Assembly (NCBI RefSeq): GCF_018861025.1
Contig: NZ_JAHKQH010000008.1
Location: forward strand, 108,470-172,469
From: Psychrosphaera sp. B3R10
GTDB taxonomy: Bacteria > Pseudomonadota > Gammaproteobacteria > Enterobacterales > Alteromonadaceae
Reading direction: 5' to 3'
Length of the DNA: 64,000 nt
The position numbers and the translations under genes are program-made. Positions 12,726 through 22,690 of the stretch are shown here, piece by piece. Numbering within the stretch: position 1 is the first letter of the stretch; the number at the start of each line of letters is the position of its first letter. The notes under the pieces were generated by a model. The model saw only the letters and a program-made list of their open reading frames with translations, had not been told where the DNA came from and searched no databases.

Positions 12726-15149
12726 ATGGAATTAATTAAACCGTTTATTTTGTCCCCTGACACTCTAGAACCCATTATTGACGAAGAAAAAATCGCCAAT
12801 ATATTGGATTCAAATATCGACGCACCTGTTAATTTTATCGGCCAAGAACGTGCTCAAAGTGCGTTAGAATTTGGCTTAGATATGGAAATGAATGGTTATA
12901 ACTTGTTTGTAATGGGGGAACCTGCAACGGGTCGCCATACCCTTATAGATAATCTATTGCAGGAAGTCGCTAAAACCAAAGAAACGCCATTTGAATGGTG
13001 CTACGTCAACAATTTTGACGACAATAGGTGCCCTAATTATATCCGCTTAGCGCCAGGGGAAAGTAAAAAGCTGGTTGATGATATTGATTCGTTTATTGAC
13101 GAACTTATGGATACGTTTCCTGCGGCATTTGACAACCCTGCGTACCAAAGAAAAAAACGCGCTATTGAACGTGAGTTTAATCTTAAGTACGAATCGGCTT
13201 TAGAAGTTGTTGAGTCTAAAGCACTCGAAAACCAAATTATTCTATATGAAGAAAAGGGATCTGTAAGCTTTGCCCCAGTCGTTGACGGTAAGCCTGTAAA
13301 TGATGCTGATTTTACGCAACTAGATGAAGCAACCCGACAGAATTTTTACGAGCGCATTTCAGAACTTGAAGTTTTTCTAAATGAATCGTTATTAGAATTA
13401 CCTCAGTGGAAAAGAGAAACATCGGAACAACAACGTAATCTCACAATTGAAACCATAGAAACAGCACTACGGCCATTAATTAAAGACTTAGAGCACAGCT
13501 ATGCAGCAGACTTAGGCGTCATAAAATTTATTCGTGATATGAAATCTACCCTAGTTGAGCTAGTTCAAGAGTTAATGGCTGGTGAAGCGGACGAAGAAAA
13601 AAGTGGCGAAGAAATAGACGTCAGAAAGGCCCTTGAAGAACAGTTGTTACCCAATATTTTATTTTCAAAAAACGCCACAGATGGCGCGCCTATCATATAC
13701 GAGCCTAATCCAACGTTTCAGAATATGTTTGGCAAGATTGAATACAGTTCTGTACAAGGGTCGGTTTATACCAGCTATCGGATGATACGACCGGGAGCCT
13801 TGCATCAATCAAACGGCGGTTATCTGTTAATCGAAGCGGATAAATTAATAGAACAAGCGGCTGTTTGGGAATCTTTAAAACTGGCCCTGAAAAGCCAAAA
13901 GATCAGAATGGAATCACCGGTTTTTGAACCTAATATAGTTAACGTTTCAAGTTTAACCCCGCAACCGATCCCGCTTGATGTAAAAATCATCATGATGGGA
14001 AGTCGGGACTTATATTACTTGATGCAGGAACATGACAACGAATTTAGTGAATTGTTTCGAGTATTGGCCGATTTTGAGCATTACATCTCACTAAACGACA
14101 AAGCCATGTATGGTTTTGTGCAAAAATCCAAACAATTTGCGAAGTCACATAATTTTGAATTATCCAGCGATGCGGTGTCACAGTTGATGAATTTCAGCTT
14201 TCGTCAGGCAGAGCATCAACATAAGTTATCGGCACGATTTGCCGACGTTTTGGAATTGATCTGCGAATCACAATTTTATGCAAAAAAATCGCACAAAGCA
14301 GAACCCTTTAGTACCGAAGCGGGCCCAGTTGTAATTCAGCGGGAAAATGTCATGCAGGCTTTGGAAGGCAAGCAGTATCGGACTGGTCAAATTAGTGAAT
14401 CCTTTTTAGAAGATATTCAAGAGGGCCAAATTTTAATCGATACCTCGGGCTTTTCTGTCGGTAAGCTTAATGGACTAACAGTATTGCATATCGGTGATAC
14501 AACATTTGGCACTCCGGCTCGCATATCCGCTACTGTATATGCTGGCTCAAATGGCATTGTTGATATTGAACGCGAAGTCGATTTAGGCAAATCAATACAT
14601 TCTAAAGGCGTCATGTTACTCACCGGTTATCTTGGTAATAAATATGCTCAAGACTTTAGCTTATCGTTTTCCGCAAATATTGCCTTAGAACAGAGTTATG
14701 GGCAAATTGACGGAGATAGTGCCAGTTTAGGGGAAGTATGCGCGCTGATATCAGCAATTACTCAAATCCCACTTAACCAGTCTATTGCAATCACAGGCAG
14801 TATTAACCAACATGGGCAAGTTCAGTCAATCGGTGGCGTGAATGAAAAGATAGAAGGCTTTTTCAACTTATGTACCGCTCGCGGGCTAACGGGTGAGCAG
14901 GGCGTTATTATTCCTCGCACTAATTGCATAAACTTAATTTTGAATAAAACAGTCATCGATGCGGTTAAAAAAGGCCGTTTTCATATTTATGCGGTTGACC
15001 ATGTTGATGATGCCTTGACGATATTAACCGGCAAACAAGCTGGAGTGTTGTCTTCACGCGGACGTTACCCGCGAGACTCCGTTAACGGTATAGCGTCACA
15101 ACGATTGCGTCATATAGCGGATATTGTAAATAGTGACTTTTCTGAATAA
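12726..15149 (+). CDS. Lon-type AAA protease (YcbZ/LonB-like, AAA_32 family)
   Basis: Predicted ATP-dependent protease with a Lon catalytic domain but a different N-terminal part. Seen: a Walker-A-like GEPATGRHT at residues 64-72, a long helical insertion with repeated Glu/Leu (about 130-300), a second AAA region with GGYLLIEADKL, then the Lon domain. The predicted catalytic dyad is Ser665 in GDSASLGE and Lys708 in GGVNEKIEG. The C-terminus ends at 807 aa, normal for this family (600-800). The N-terminal P-loop has Ala and His where canonical loops have Gly and Lys, so ATP hydrolysis there is uncertain. Monocistronic. Confidence 0.88.
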   Translation: MELIKPFILSPDTLEPIIDEEKIANILDSNIDAPVNFIGQERAQSALEFGLDMEMNGYNLFVMGEPATGRHTLIDNLLQEVAKTKETPFEWCYVNNFDDNRCPNYIRLAPGESKKLVDDIDSFIDELMDTFPAAFDNPAYQRKKRAIEREFNLKYESALEVVESKALENQIILYEEKGSVSFAPVVDGKPVNDADFTQLDEATRQNFYERISELEVFLNESLLELPQWKRETSEQQRNLTIETIETALRPLIKDLEHSYAADLGVIKFIRDMKSTLVELVQELMAGEADEEKSGEEIDVRKALEEQLLPNILFSKNATDGAPIIYEPNPTFQNMFGKIEYSSVQGSVYTSYRMIRPGALHQSNGGYLLIEADKLIEQAAVWESLKLALKSQKIRMESPVFEPNIVNVSSLTPQPIPLDVKIIMMGSRDLYYLMQEHDNEFSELFRVLADFEHYISLNDKAMYGFVQKSKQFAKSHNFELSSDAVSQLMNFSFRQAEHQHKLSARFADVLELICESQFYAKKSHKAEPFSTEAGPVVIQRENVMQALEGKQYRTGQISESFLEDIQEGQILIDTSGFSVGKLNGLTVLHIGDTTFGTPARISATVYAGSNGIVDIEREVDLGKSIHSKGVMLLTGYLGNKYAQDFSLSFSANIALEQSYGQIDGDSASLGEVCALISAITQIPLNQSIAITGSINQHGQVQSIGGVNEKIEGFFNLCTARGLTGEQGVIIPRTNCINLILNKTVIDAVKKGRFHIYAVDHVDDALTILTGKQAGVLSSRGRYPRDSVNGIASQRLRHIADIVNSDFSE

Positions 15150-15313
15150 CAGGCATGACAAAATGCCTTAGCAGTACATCGGTTTTGTATTGGTAATAAT
15201 AAACATCAATAAGTAAACCCCAGCTGTGAATACCTCTGGGTGGGATCCGCGATTAAATGGGTTGCCAAATGAGACTGAAAAATCAGACTTTAATGAGGTT
15301 GAGTTTTGTCGAG

Positions 15314-15745
15314 TTAATTTAGGTCGGGATTTGGAATGCACTTTAGTTGTTTAATGACCGCTTGTTGATTGATGATGGTAAGCGCAATAGCTCTAAAAAA
15401 TCGTTCTACCGGCATCGCACCATCCATCATTTGTTTAAGATCGGCATTGGCCAGAATAAATTTCACATCGGTATGATAGCCAGATGGCTTTATTAACACT
15501 TGGGTGTGATCAAGTTGGCTAACAGTCCAGTCTTCTGGGCTATCAACTTGCAACTTGTCTATTTGATTATCGGCGATAAATACAAACGCAAAGCTGTGAA
15601 TTTTTGATTCGTCCGAATACCAATTTAACGTTAATGCTTGAAAGTTAAACCATGCTTCTAACTTAACAAATAGCGGTGCTTGTTGTTGTTCATCACGTTC
15701 GAAAACGCCAACAGAGTTTATCGTAATCGGTAATTGTTCCTGCAT
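15314..15745 (-). CDS. Hypothetical protein, last gene of the mfd run
   Basis: 143 aa, no family recognised. Mixed alpha/beta, no signal peptide or membrane helix. Aromatic-rich N-terminal half (EAWFNFQALTLNWYSDES) and a helical C-terminus (VERFFRAIALTIINQQAVIKQL). Its start codon shares its last base position with the deoC stop, so it is translationally coupled to deoC. It converges on the Lon-like gene with about 164 bp between. Confidence 0.6.
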   Translation of the reverse strand: MQEQLPITINSVGVFERDEQQQAPLFVKLEAWFNFQALTLNWYSDESKIHSFAFVFIADNQIDKLQVDSPEDWTVSQLDHTQVLIKPSGYHTDVKFILANADLKQMMDGAMPVERFFRAIALTIINQQAVIKQLKCIPNPDLN

Positions 15746-16524
15746 TAATAATCTCCTTCTTTTGCAATTTGACCCGCTTTATTTGGCGATAATAAACTGT
15801 TTAAAAGGCTACTGGCACCAAATCGAAAATGCTTGTTTGTTAGCCAGTCATGACCAAACATATTTTTTGCTAAATTAACGTATTCAATGGCTTGAGCGTA
15901 ATTGCCTATGCCGCCGGAGGCTTTAAATCCAATATCGAGATTTGAAGTTTTAATGGTTTCCAACATGTATCTTGCCGCATCTAGAGTGGCATTAATTGGC
16001 ACTTTACCGGTGGAGGTTTTGATAAAGTCACAGCCGTTTTCAATGCTGATCTCGGATGCGATTTTGATATTACGCTCAGTAACTAATTCACCAGATTCGA
16101 TGATCACTTTTAACTTTGCGGTATTTTTACAGGCTTCTTTACCCGCCCGCACCACATCAGCCACTCGTTTTGAATCACCCTTAATTAAATCTGAATATGG
16201 GATCACCAAATCAATTTCATTGGCACCTTGGATAATTGCACGTTCGGCCTGTTTTAAGCAGACGTCTGGTGAATCTAAGCCCAATGGAAAATTAATGACA
16301 GTGGCGATGGCTAATTCTTGGTGTGTATTAAGTTGCGCTAATTGTTCAACAAATTTTGGCCAAATGCACAACGCGGCAACCGGACCAAAGTCAGTGGTTG
16401 CCCGATGAGCCAAAGATTCAATGTCGTGCCATTGGTCATTGTCATTTAGACTGGTTAAATCAATAAACGCGATAAGTTCATGGGGAAGCATATTTGGCAT
16501 TTTATTGAGTTTATAGTGTGACAA
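15745..16524 (-). CDS. deoC: Deoxyribose-phosphate aldolase
   Basis: Splits 2-deoxyribose-5-phosphate into acetaldehyde and glyceraldehyde-3-phosphate in deoxynucleoside catabolism. Seen: E. coli-type class I aldolase of 259 aa with LKVIIESGEL (Lys relay), the Schiff-base Lys in GCDFIKTSTGK, and IGFKASGGIG. It overlaps the upstream phosphorylase gene by 14 bp, so it is coupled to it. The pair makes sense: the phosphorylase gives (deoxy)ribose-1-phosphate, which after isomerisation feeds DeoC. deoB and deoA are not in the window. Confidence 0.95.
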   Translation of the reverse strand: MSHYKLNKMPNMLPHELIAFIDLTSLNDNDQWHDIESLAHRATTDFGPVAALCIWPKFVEQLAQLNTHQELAIATVINFPLGLDSPDVCLKQAERAIIQGANEIDLVIPYSDLIKGDSKRVADVVRAGKEACKNTAKLKVIIESGELVTERNIKIASEISIENGCDFIKTSTGKVPINATLDAARYMLETIKTSNLDIGFKASGGIGNYAQAIEYVNLAKNMFGHDWLTNKHFRFGASSLLNSLLSPNKAGQIAKEGDY

Positions 16525-17323
16525 ATGTGGTTAATAAACGACGTAAATTCTGGCCTGCGATCTTGCCTTGGCTTAACGTTTCGTCGTGGCTCAAATGGTG
16601 TTCACTTAAACCTGCAGCTAAATTAGTAATTGCAGCAACTCCACAAACGTTCATGCCGCAATGACGCGCTAAGATTGATTCTGGCACAGTAGACATCCCA
16701 ACGGCATCTGCCCCTAAAATACGATAGGCGTTAATTTCTGCGGGGGTTTCAAATGTTGGACCTGATACCCAAATATAATTGCCATTAAACAAGTCGATAT
16801 CTAAGCTATCACCGGCATAACGTAAATTTTTGATGTGTTCATTTTTATAGGTTTCAGTTAAGTCTACAAATCGAGGGCCTATATCAGGATCATTAATACC
16901 AACAAGGGGGTTAACACCAGAGAAGTTTAAGTGATCTTCGATGATCATCAAACTGCCTGGGGTCATTTCCGAATTAAGTGAACCTGAGGCATTGGTTAAA
17001 ATGAGATCGTCTGCGCCCAAAGCTTTAAGGGTTCTAATTGGGATCGCAATTTGGTCGAAGCTTAAACCTTCGTAATAATGAAAGCGGCCCTTCATACACA
17101 ATACAGGCACATCATTGAGATATCCCGCGATTAGCTCGCCAGGGTGGCCACTGACTGAACTGACCGGAAACATTGGGATATCTTGATATTTGATCACGAT
17201 TGGATTGGTAATATCATTAGCAATGTCGGCGAGACCACTGCCTAAAATAATGGCGTATTTAGGTTTAAAGTCGCCAATGTGTTGCTTAATATACTCTGCG
17301 CTTGCTAAATATGGTTTATTCAC
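16511..17323 (-). CDS. Purine nucleoside phosphorylase, trimeric (XapA/PNP-II type)
   Basis: Phosphorolysis of purine nucleosides. Seen: ILGSGLADIA phosphate loop near residue 27, GHPGELIAG, MKGRFHYYEG, TNASGSL, a TFETPAEI segment and a C-terminal ITNLAAGLS carrying the Asn expected for 6-oxopurine binding. The 270 aa length fits trimeric PNPs, not the hexameric DeoD type. It starts 8 bp after the csiV stop and overlaps deoC. Exact substrate (guanosine/inosine or xanthosine) cannot be set from sequence alone. Confidence 0.88.
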   Translation of the reverse strand: MNKPYLASAEYIKQHIGDFKPKYAIILGSGLADIANDITNPIVIKYQDIPMFPVSSVSGHPGELIAGYLNDVPVLCMKGRFHYYEGLSFDQIAIPIRTLKALGADDLILTNASGSLNSEMTPGSLMIIEDHLNFSGVNPLVGINDPDIGPRFVDLTETYKNEHIKNLRYAGDSLDIDLFNGNYIWVSGPTFETPAEINAYRILGADAVGMSTVPESILARHCGMNVCGVAAITNLAAGLSEHHLSHDETLSQGKIAGQNLRRLLTTFVTL

Positions 17324-17331
17324 AAAATTCC

Positions 17332-18978
17332 TTAATGACGATATTTTCGAATTTGGAAAATTACTCCAAATTTAGGGTGGTCTAAATAGTGTAGATCACC
17401 TGAATAACTTCGTCTGGTTTGTTCAAATGGATAGTGTTTTAACACGGTTAAATCCAATTTACTGCCATCTATGTTATTTGTCATTAAGTTCTGATCTTCT
17501 TTCATAGCCGAAATGACAACAGAAGTTGACAGTGACGCCTCATCCGTTTCATTTTTCTCCAGAAGTGGGTCAATATCGTTTAAAAACAAATCAGTATTTA
17601 TCTGTTGGGTAACCGGTTCGCGATAATTAAATTTTGCGTCGAGGTAGAGGTAATGATTTAAATGCACGGTAATCGTGCCATCTAATTGCCATGTAGAATC
17701 AGGCAGATGCTTTGATTTAGGTGCTTTTAACGTATTGTTTTTAAAATCAACTACAGCGCCGTTTTGAAGTTTTTCCATAAACAATTGAACATTAGTTTTT
17801 TCTGCTTTTTGTAAATCAAAAACAGGTTCATTGTAAAGCGTGTTTTGACTGTTTTTGTCGTCAGGCAACGACGTTAATCGGTCTAAAACTGGATCGGTTG
17901 ATTGCGCTTCTGGCAATGAAAATTTGGGTGTACCGTCGTATCGGAAATCATCGGTGTAATTTTTACCAGCTACAATATAAACGGGTACAGCGCGTTGCTT
18001 TGAAAGTCCAGGCTGACGCCACCCCATGTGGATGATTGGTGTAAGGTCTGGTTGGGCTTCTATTTTTTTATAATGGGCCATTAACTGTAGGTTGTCAGGG
18101 GACAACAGATAGACATTATGTAAGTCATCAAAATCTGGGCCGGTAGGTCGCTTTTTCATGTCCGTGACTGGCAGGGCTTGATTGTATGTGTTGGTGCTAG
18201 TTAGGTTGCCAGATATTAACTGCCAAACAAGCGGCTTTGATTCATTAGGCAACAAACATAAATTGGCGCTAAATTGCCAATTGGAGTCCATTAGTTGTTG
18301 ATATTGCGTAAACTGCTGATAAAACCGATTAGCTTGTTGAATTTCAGCCAAATCATCCGATAAAGTGATAATTTCAACTTTGTCGGCTTCACCTTCGGTA
18401 ATATCGTTGCCATTTACCATAGCAAAATCAGAGCCTTCAGCTGTTTTATATAAAGAGCCATCAGCGGTATTTACAGGCTCATTATCGAAGCGCTCGCCAT
18501 CGATGTCGTCATAAATAGCTTCATCGTTTAAACCTGTTTCATTTTGTTCAGCATAGGCAGGTAAATCCAGTGACTCAGATAGATTAACATAGCTTGGATC
18601 AGTAAACGGGTCGCGTTCAGACCAACAATTATCTAAGTTAGCCAAATAACGAGTTAAATCCGGGGTAAACATCGGCGATAACAAATCCCACTTTCTGCGG
18701 GGTTTTAAATTTTTAATCGTATTGTCAAAAAGTTCACGCGTCGACGACGCGTCTTTGCGCGCAAATACAATCATTTCAACTTCAAACCAACGACCATCAC
18801 TGGATTTTATGCCCTCGACTAATTCTTCGGTAGGCACTCGTTGATTTACGGTCTTAGCATCGTCGTCATTATTAATGTCAAAAGCATTAACTGCTAAAGA
18901 CTGAAAGGCGAATGTTAAACAGACGACTGAAAATAGGGGCTTGGGTAAAAGATTCGGCCGGCGAAACTTAAACATCAT
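17332..18978 (-). CDS. csiV: CsiV-family periplasmic peptidoglycan-associated protein
   Basis: Seen: an N-terminal signal segment (about residues 14-32, ending near AVNA) and the family hallmark GRWFEVEMIVFARK just after it. Later blocks typical of CsiV are LMAHYKKIEAQPDLTPIIHMGWRQPG, NDTLKAP-like text and IKVHLNHYLYLD-like strands near the C-terminus. At 548 aa it is longer than many homologues because of acidic low-complexity text between about 170 and 230. The gene overlaps mfd by 4 bp, a conserved pairing. Family members bind peptidoglycan and have been linked to Csi/cell-wall stress; the exact role here is inferred. Confidence 0.8.
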   Translation of the reverse strand: MMFKFRRPNLLPKPLFSVVCLTFAFQSLAVNAFDINNDDDAKTVNQRVPTEELVEGIKSSDGRWFEVEMIVFARKDASSTRELFDNTIKNLKPRRKWDLLSPMFTPDLTRYLANLDNCWSERDPFTDPSYVNLSESLDLPAYAEQNETGLNDEAIYDDIDGERFDNEPVNTADGSLYKTAEGSDFAMVNGNDITEGEADKVEIITLSDDLAEIQQANRFYQQFTQYQQLMDSNWQFSANLCLLPNESKPLVWQLISGNLTSTNTYNQALPVTDMKKRPTGPDFDDLHNVYLLSPDNLQLMAHYKKIEAQPDLTPIIHMGWRQPGLSKQRAVPVYIVAGKNYTDDFRYDGTPKFSLPEAQSTDPVLDRLTSLPDDKNSQNTLYNEPVFDLQKAEKTNVQLFMEKLQNGAVVDFKNNTLKAPKSKHLPDSTWQLDGTITVHLNHYLYLDAKFNYREPVTQQINTDLFLNDIDPLLEKNETDEASLSTSVVISAMKEDQNLMTNNIDGSKLDLTVLKHYPFEQTRRSYSGDLHYLDHPKFGVIFQIRKYRH

Positions 18979-21900
18979 GTTGGTTTTACCTTGTGTTCAA
19001 AGTCGTTGAGAAGTGAATTTACAAATTTGAGTCTATCTTCCGCATCTTTGTTTTCAATAGCAAATTTTAATTTATTGCCACCATCCAATTTATACGTGTC
19101 TGGATGCTGTTGAATGAGTGAGATCAAAAAGATCGGATCAACTGACGTACTTTCCGCAAACTCTATCGAACCGCCTTTCGGGCCGGCTTCAATTTTCGTT
19201 ATGCCAATGGCTTGTGCACGCTGTCTAAACTCACTTATCCTAAATAGGTTTTTAGTCGCATCGGGCAATAAACCAAATCGGTCGATGAGCTCAATTTTAA
19301 TATCGTCTAATTCAGGTACGTCAGAACAGGTTGCAATTCGCTTATATAAACTTAACCGTAGATTAACTTCTGGGATATAGCTGTCTGGTAACAGTGACGG
19401 AAGGCGCAGTTCGACTTCTGTTTGTTTAGATGTTAGTGCATCTAAGCTGAGCTCTTTCCCTTGTTTTAAAGCTTCTACCGCGTGTTCAAGCATGTCCATA
19501 TATAGGGTGAATCCAATGGTTTGAATTTGCCCGTGTTGGTCGTCGCCAAGTAACTCACCAGCGCCACGAATTTCTAAGTCGTGTGTTGCTAAGGCAAAGC
19601 CCGCGCCGAGATCTTCAAGTTGCTCTATGGCTTCCAAACGTTTAACCGCATCTTTTGAAATTGACTTCGGTGGTGGAGTGAGCAAATACGCATACGCTTG
19701 GTGATGGGAACGACCAACGCGTCCTCTAAGCTGATGTAGTTGGGCTAAACCAAGTCGGTCAGCACGTTCCATTATAATGGTATTGGCAGTAGGTACGTCG
19801 ATACCAGTTTCAATTATTGTGGTGCAGACGATGACATTGTAGCGTTGATGGTAAAAATCACTCATTACCCGTTCAAGTTCGCGTTCACGCATTTGTCCGT
19901 GGGCAAAGGTGATCCTAATATCTGGCAATAATGCTTCAATTTCTCGACAACGTTGTTCGATGGTTTCAACATTATTATGTAAAAAGTACACCTGACCACC
20001 GCGGCTCGTTTCACGTAATATGGATTCTTTAATTAGCTCCATATCAAATGGTCGTACAAACGTTTTGACGGCTAAACGTTTTTTAGGCGGGGTTGCGATG
20101 ATGGATAAATCGCGCATGCCACTCATCGCCATATTGAGCGTTCGCGGAATTGGCGTTGCTGTCAGCGTTAATATGTCGACGTTCGCTCTAAGTTTCTTAA
20201 TGGCGTCTTTTTGCTTAACACCAAAACGGTGCTCTTCATCGATTACCAGTAAGCCTAAGTCTTTAAACTTGATGTTTTCTTGGATCAGTTTATGGGTACC
20301 AACAATAATATCTATTGTGCCGTTTTCCAGTTGTTTGAGTATTTCTGTTTGTTGTTTACCTGTTTTAAAACGAGATAATACTTCAACTTTTATCGGCCAG
20401 TCGGCAAATCGGTCCACAAAGTTTTCAAAATGCTGTTGCGCTAATAACGTGGTAGGAACTAACACTGCCACCTGTTTAGAATCATTGACCGCGACAAAGG
20501 TTGCCCGCATGGCCACTTCTGTTTTACCAAACCCAACGTCACCACAGACAAGTCGGTCCATCGCGTTTGGTGAACGCATATCACTAATAACGGCACTAAT
20601 TGCTTGTTGTTGATCGTCTGTTTCTTCAAATGGAAAACTGGCGCTAAATTGGCGATAAGAATCTTTATCCAAATCGTATTTATAACCCGGTTTTGCCGCG
20701 CGCTGGGCATAAATATCTAGCAGTTCTGCGGCAACGTCTTTAATTTTTTCAGCCGCTTTTTTCCGAGCTTTTTCCCATGCGTCGCTGCCAAGCTTGTTTA
20801 ATGGTGCGGTATCTGAGTCGCCTCCTGAATAACGACTTAATAGATGCAAGTTACCCACTGGTACATACAACTTTGCTGCATTTGAATATTCTATGGAGAC
20901 AAATTCGCTGCTTAAGCCACCAGCGTCGATGGTTTGAAGTCCCAAATAGCGGCCAACGCCATGCTCTATATGAACAATAGGCTGACCTATGTTTAGTTCC
21001 GCTAAATTACGAACTAAGGCGTCTGTCGATATCGATTTACCTTTGCGATGGCGTCGACGTTGAGTGACGCGACCGCCGAGCAATTCCGTTTCAGTGACGA
21101 TTGAAATGGCATTGTAGGACTCACTCAATAACGTAAAACTGTGTTCGAGTGACGATATAACAATACCGATGTCGCTTTTATTATCGACAAAATCAGATAT
21201 TGACTGACAAACCGTAGGCTTAATATTGGCTTGTTTTAACAATTCTAAAAGCGTTTCACGTCTACCCGCGGTCTCTACGCTAAATAATACTCGACCATTT
21301 TGTTCTTTTTTCTCAAGTATATGAGCAATGATCTTAGTAAAGGGCTGCTTTATCTGACTGTTTATTGCTATGTCGTCAATGACACTGGTATTGGCATTGA
21401 CATGTCCAGCAGCGGTTTTAACCTCGTTTATAATTTTTATTTGTGGCCACTGTTTAAACTGTGTAAACAGCTCGTTTACGTTTAAAAATAAAGATTTAAG
21501 AGGTAAAAGAGGACGAAGTGGGTCGACATTCAAATTGGTGTAACGACGTTCATTGTCACTTAAGTAAAGCTTTGCTTGCGCTTCAATGTCGCCAACAAGC
21601 ACCAATTGACTGTTGTCTGGAAAATAGTGGAATAAGGTTTCTACCTGATCAAAAAACAGTGGTAGGTAGTATTCGATTCCTGCTGGAAAACTGCCTTCGG
21701 TAACTAACTTATACAAGCTGCCTTTTTCATTTCGTACCGGAAATTGCTCACGATAGTTTTGACGGAACAACTCAATACCGGACTTATCGAGTGGGAATTC
21801 GTGAGCGGGCAATAAATTAATGTTGTTTATTTTGTCTTCACTACGCTGCGTATCGGGATCGAACGTGCGGATCGTATCAATTTCATCATCAAAAAAATCT

Positions 21901-22502
21901 AACCTAAACGGCTTTTTACTGCCCATCGGAAAAATATCTAAAATGGAACCGCGCAGAGAATACTCGCCGTGCTCAACGACTTGTTCAACGTTGCGGTAGC
22001 CATTTAACTGCAGTTGTTTGCTTATTTGGTTAATGTTGTAGGTATCACCAACATGGTAAATAAAGCTATTTTGCTCTATGTAACGTTTAGGGGCGATAAA
22101 GTGCAACATAGTTGCCACCGGCACAATGACAATGCCTTTGGTCAACCTTGGCAATTGGTGCAGTGTTAACAGACGTTGGGAAATAATGTCTTGGTGCGGC
22201 GAAAATGTATCGTAGGGTAAGATCTCCCAATCGGGAAACGTAAATACAGGTAACTGATATAACTTAGTTAACGACCGGATCTCAATTTCTAGTTTGTGGG
22301 CCTGTGGGGTATTTTCAGTTACAACAATTGTCACGCGCTCGCTATGCAGCGCCGCTTCAACGATGGCTATAGACTTACTTGAACCTGCTAATCGACTCCA
22401 GGATACTCTATCAATTTTTGACGATTGATCTTTGCTCTTTGGAAATGGCAGGTTTAACAGACGCGGAAATTGAGCGGGGGCACTAGTTTGTTTGGTCACC
22501 AT
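18975..22502 (-). CDS. mfd: Transcription-repair coupling factor Mfd
   Basis: Removes stalled RNA polymerase and recruits UvrAB. Seen: UvrB-like N-terminal domains (FPDWEILPYDTFSPHQDIISQR), the RNA-polymerase interaction domain with IVHIEHGVGRYLGL, and the RecG-like translocase with Walker A GDVGFGKTEVAMRA near residue 655, DEEHRFGV, TATPIPRTLNMAMSGMRDLS and QLRGRVGRS. The TRCF C-terminal domain follows. 1175 aa, normal. First gene of a minus-strand run continuing through csiV, phosphorylase, deoC and an unknown gene, all overlapping or within 8 bp. Confidence 0.97.
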   Translation of the reverse strand: MVTKQTSAPAQFPRLLNLPFPKSKDQSSKIDRVSWSRLAGSSKSIAIVEAALHSERVTIVVTENTPQAHKLEIEIRSLTKLYQLPVFTFPDWEILPYDTFSPHQDIISQRLLTLHQLPRLTKGIVIVPVATMLHFIAPKRYIEQNSFIYHVGDTYNINQISKQLQLNGYRNVEQVVEHGEYSLRGSILDIFPMGSKKPFRLDFFDDEIDTIRTFDPDTQRSEDKINNINLLPAHEFPLDKSGIELFRQNYREQFPVRNEKGSLYKLVTEGSFPAGIEYYLPLFFDQVETLFHYFPDNSQLVLVGDIEAQAKLYLSDNERRYTNLNVDPLRPLLPLKSLFLNVNELFTQFKQWPQIKIINEVKTAAGHVNANTSVIDDIAINSQIKQPFTKIIAHILEKKEQNGRVLFSVETAGRRETLLELLKQANIKPTVCQSISDFVDNKSDIGIVISSLEHSFTLLSESYNAISIVTETELLGGRVTQRRRHRKGKSISTDALVRNLAELNIGQPIVHIEHGVGRYLGLQTIDAGGLSSEFVSIEYSNAAKLYVPVGNLHLLSRYSGGDSDTAPLNKLGSDAWEKARKKAAEKIKDVAAELLDIYAQRAAKPGYKYDLDKDSYRQFSASFPFEETDDQQQAISAVISDMRSPNAMDRLVCGDVGFGKTEVAMRATFVAVNDSKQVAVLVPTTLLAQQHFENFVDRFADWPIKVEVLSRFKTGKQQTEILKQLENGTIDIIVGTHKLIQENIKFKDLGLLVIDEEHRFGVKQKDAIKKLRANVDILTLTATPIPRTLNMAMSGMRDLSIIATPPKKRLAVKTFVRPFDMELIKESILRETSRGGQVYFLHNNVETIEQRCREIEALLPDIRITFAHGQMRERELERVMSDFYHQRYNVIVCTTIIETGIDVPTANTIIMERADRLGLAQLHQLRGRVGRSHHQAYAYLLTPPPKSISKDAVKRLEAIEQLEDLGAGFALATHDLEIRGAGELLGDDQHGQIQTIGFTLYMDMLEHAVEALKQGKELSLDALTSKQTEVELRLPSLLPDSYIPEVNLRLSLYKRIATCSDVPELDDIKIELIDRFGLLPDATKNLFRISEFRQRAQAIGITKIEAGPKGGSIEFAESTSVDPIFLISLIQQHPDTYKLDGGNKLKFAIENKDAEDRLKFVNSLLNDFEHKVKPT

Positions 22503-22690
22503 GCATCCTAATACTAGATATAATTACAGTTATTGTAACGTGATTGTGTTTTGGATGTAAGTGCCTTTTACGTTCGTATTTAAACAAACTCAAAGTTGCT
22601 TACACCCCGCTTATTTAACAAGTCTTGATAAGACAAACGGACTTAGATTTCTGCCAAGCAGGTGCTTAACCGAGCAAAACCCAATGAGTG
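22503..22690. promoter_or_regulatory. Gap between aguB end and mfd start
   Basis: 188 bp, no ORF. It must contain the mfd promoter, on the minus strand. AT-rich text near 22510-22560 is the likely place. No convincing terminator hairpin for the aguA-aguB transcript is visible at the other end. Confidence 0.35.

Noticed and set aside
20020..20613. Long plus-strand frame inside mfd
   Set aside because: Lies within the RecG-like part of Mfd; residue pattern is that of an antisense shadow.
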